From Vibrio superstes (lineage in GTDB: Bacteria; Pseudomonadota; Gammaproteobacteria; Enterobacterales; Vibrionaceae), in the NCBI RefSeq assembly GCF_003569005.1, contig NZ_BCUR01000004.1, positions 861,425 through 925,424 on the forward strand: a stretch of 64,000 bases of DNA, given 5' to 3'. Both the position numbers and the translations under genes were made by a program. Of this stretch, positions 63,628 through 64,000 are shown piece after piece. Positions within the stretch are counted from its first letter, which is position 1. Each line of letters begins with the position of its first letter. Below the pieces are notes generated by a model. That model ran no database searches and was not told where the DNA came from. It saw only the letters and a list, made by a program, of their open reading frames with translations.

Positions 63628-64000
63628 TTACCATGACATCACACGGCCGTTGAACGAGTCGTTTGACACAATGTATTCAGTGTTTCTTATCAACTCTTCT
63701 CGAATGTTCGCAAAGCTGTTTTGATAGTCGTCATGGCGAGAGTGATGCACGCTAGGCAAGATGCCACCAACGCGAATATCAAAGGGGTTGAGTTCCTTAG
63801 CCCAGCTCTTTGTTAGACCACTGACCATAGAGCTTGTGCTCTCGGTACCAATGATAGAGTCGGAGCGTTCATTCGTCAGGATATTAACGATCACCCCTTG
63901 CTGGTGATTCTTACGCATTTGTTCTGCGCAAGCGTGCCCGCAACTGAACAGCGACTGAACAAGGTGAGAGAACTGAGCACTAAACTCTTCTGCTGGAGTA
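63628..64000 (-). CDS. SDR-family protein, N-terminus beyond the window edge, catalytic Tyr/Lys missing
   Basis: The frame is open to the right edge; 124 codons are visible and the first part of the gene lies outside. The visible end follows the classical-SDR C-terminal half (GVIVNILTN, GLTKSWAKELNPFDIRVGGILPS), which in this family is followed by the substrate loop. Where the YxxxK pair should be, the sequence reads ESTSSMVSG, i.e. Thr and Ser. It may be a non-catalytic SDR or a relaxed homologue. Confidence 0.65.
   Translation of the reverse strand, partial: TPAEEFSAQFSHLVQSLFSCGHACAEQMRKNHQQGVIVNILTNERSDSIIGTESTSSMVSGLTKSWAKELNPFDIRVGGILPSVHHSRHDDYQNSFANIREELIRNTEYIVSNDSFNGRVMSW

Overview
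The window looks like chromosomal DNA of a marine gammaproteobacterium of the Vibrionaceae, most likely a Vibrio. This rests on protein style and local gene order: yejK / yejL-yejM followed by a tRNA-Pro(GGG), ychE beside adhE, an E. coli-type asd, a complete ttrRSBCA locus and a PBP5-type carboxypeptidase. No species call is possible from sequence reading alone.

Layout. 1-1015: 5' part of a secreted repeat-rich surface protein, cut by the window edge. 1469-5630: allantoin locus (GntR regulator, racemase, PuuE-type allantoinase, divergent NCS1 permease) with two identical palindromic operators. 5695-8328: lipoprotein, MFS exporter and divergent LysR. 8865-10575: envelope-stress-type operon starting with an HdeA-like protein. 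10938-14706: PBP5-like carboxypeptidase, atypical SDR, BCCT transporter. 15058-20733: extracytoplasmic phosphodiesterase lipoprotein, GcvA-type LysR, a Tat-exported PLP enzyme and a divergent secreted RidA. 20849-23366: gene relic, GNAT, and an ArsR/efflux-permease pair around a perfect 24-bp palindrome. 23441-31196: tetrathionate respiration (ttrRS divergent from ttrBCA). 31246-33653: AraC regulator and an M19-family dipeptidase homologue lacking several metal ligands.

33678-50581 reads as tRNA-Ser-associated island DNA. A 23-bp copy of the tRNA-Ser 3' end lies at 33939-33961, the intact tRNA-Ser(UGA) at 50491-50581, and each is followed by a terminator hairpin and an N-terminal integrase relic. 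Inside are (a) a hexuronate/aldonate cluster (TRAP transporter, KduI, YiaL-like, UxuB-like, MDR dehydrogenase, YiaK-like, GntR) with a shared UxuR-like operator motif, and (b) two paralogous three-gene modules (NTF2-like secreted protein, choloylglycine-hydrolase-family Ntn enzyme, LysR) in exact mirror-image order.

50757-64000: housekeeping yejM-tRNA, yejL/yejK, asd; an IS110/IS1111-type insertion beside a tandem array of 120-bp double-hairpin units; a K+ channel; ychE; adhE with an FNR-like box at about -41.5 of a predicted promoter; an amidohydrolase; and an edge-truncated SDR without the usual catalytic Tyr/Lys.

Most intergenic terminators are clear hairpins. Start codons were re-chosen where an upstream non-ATG start gave an implausible N-terminus before a good Shine-Dalgarno and signal peptide.
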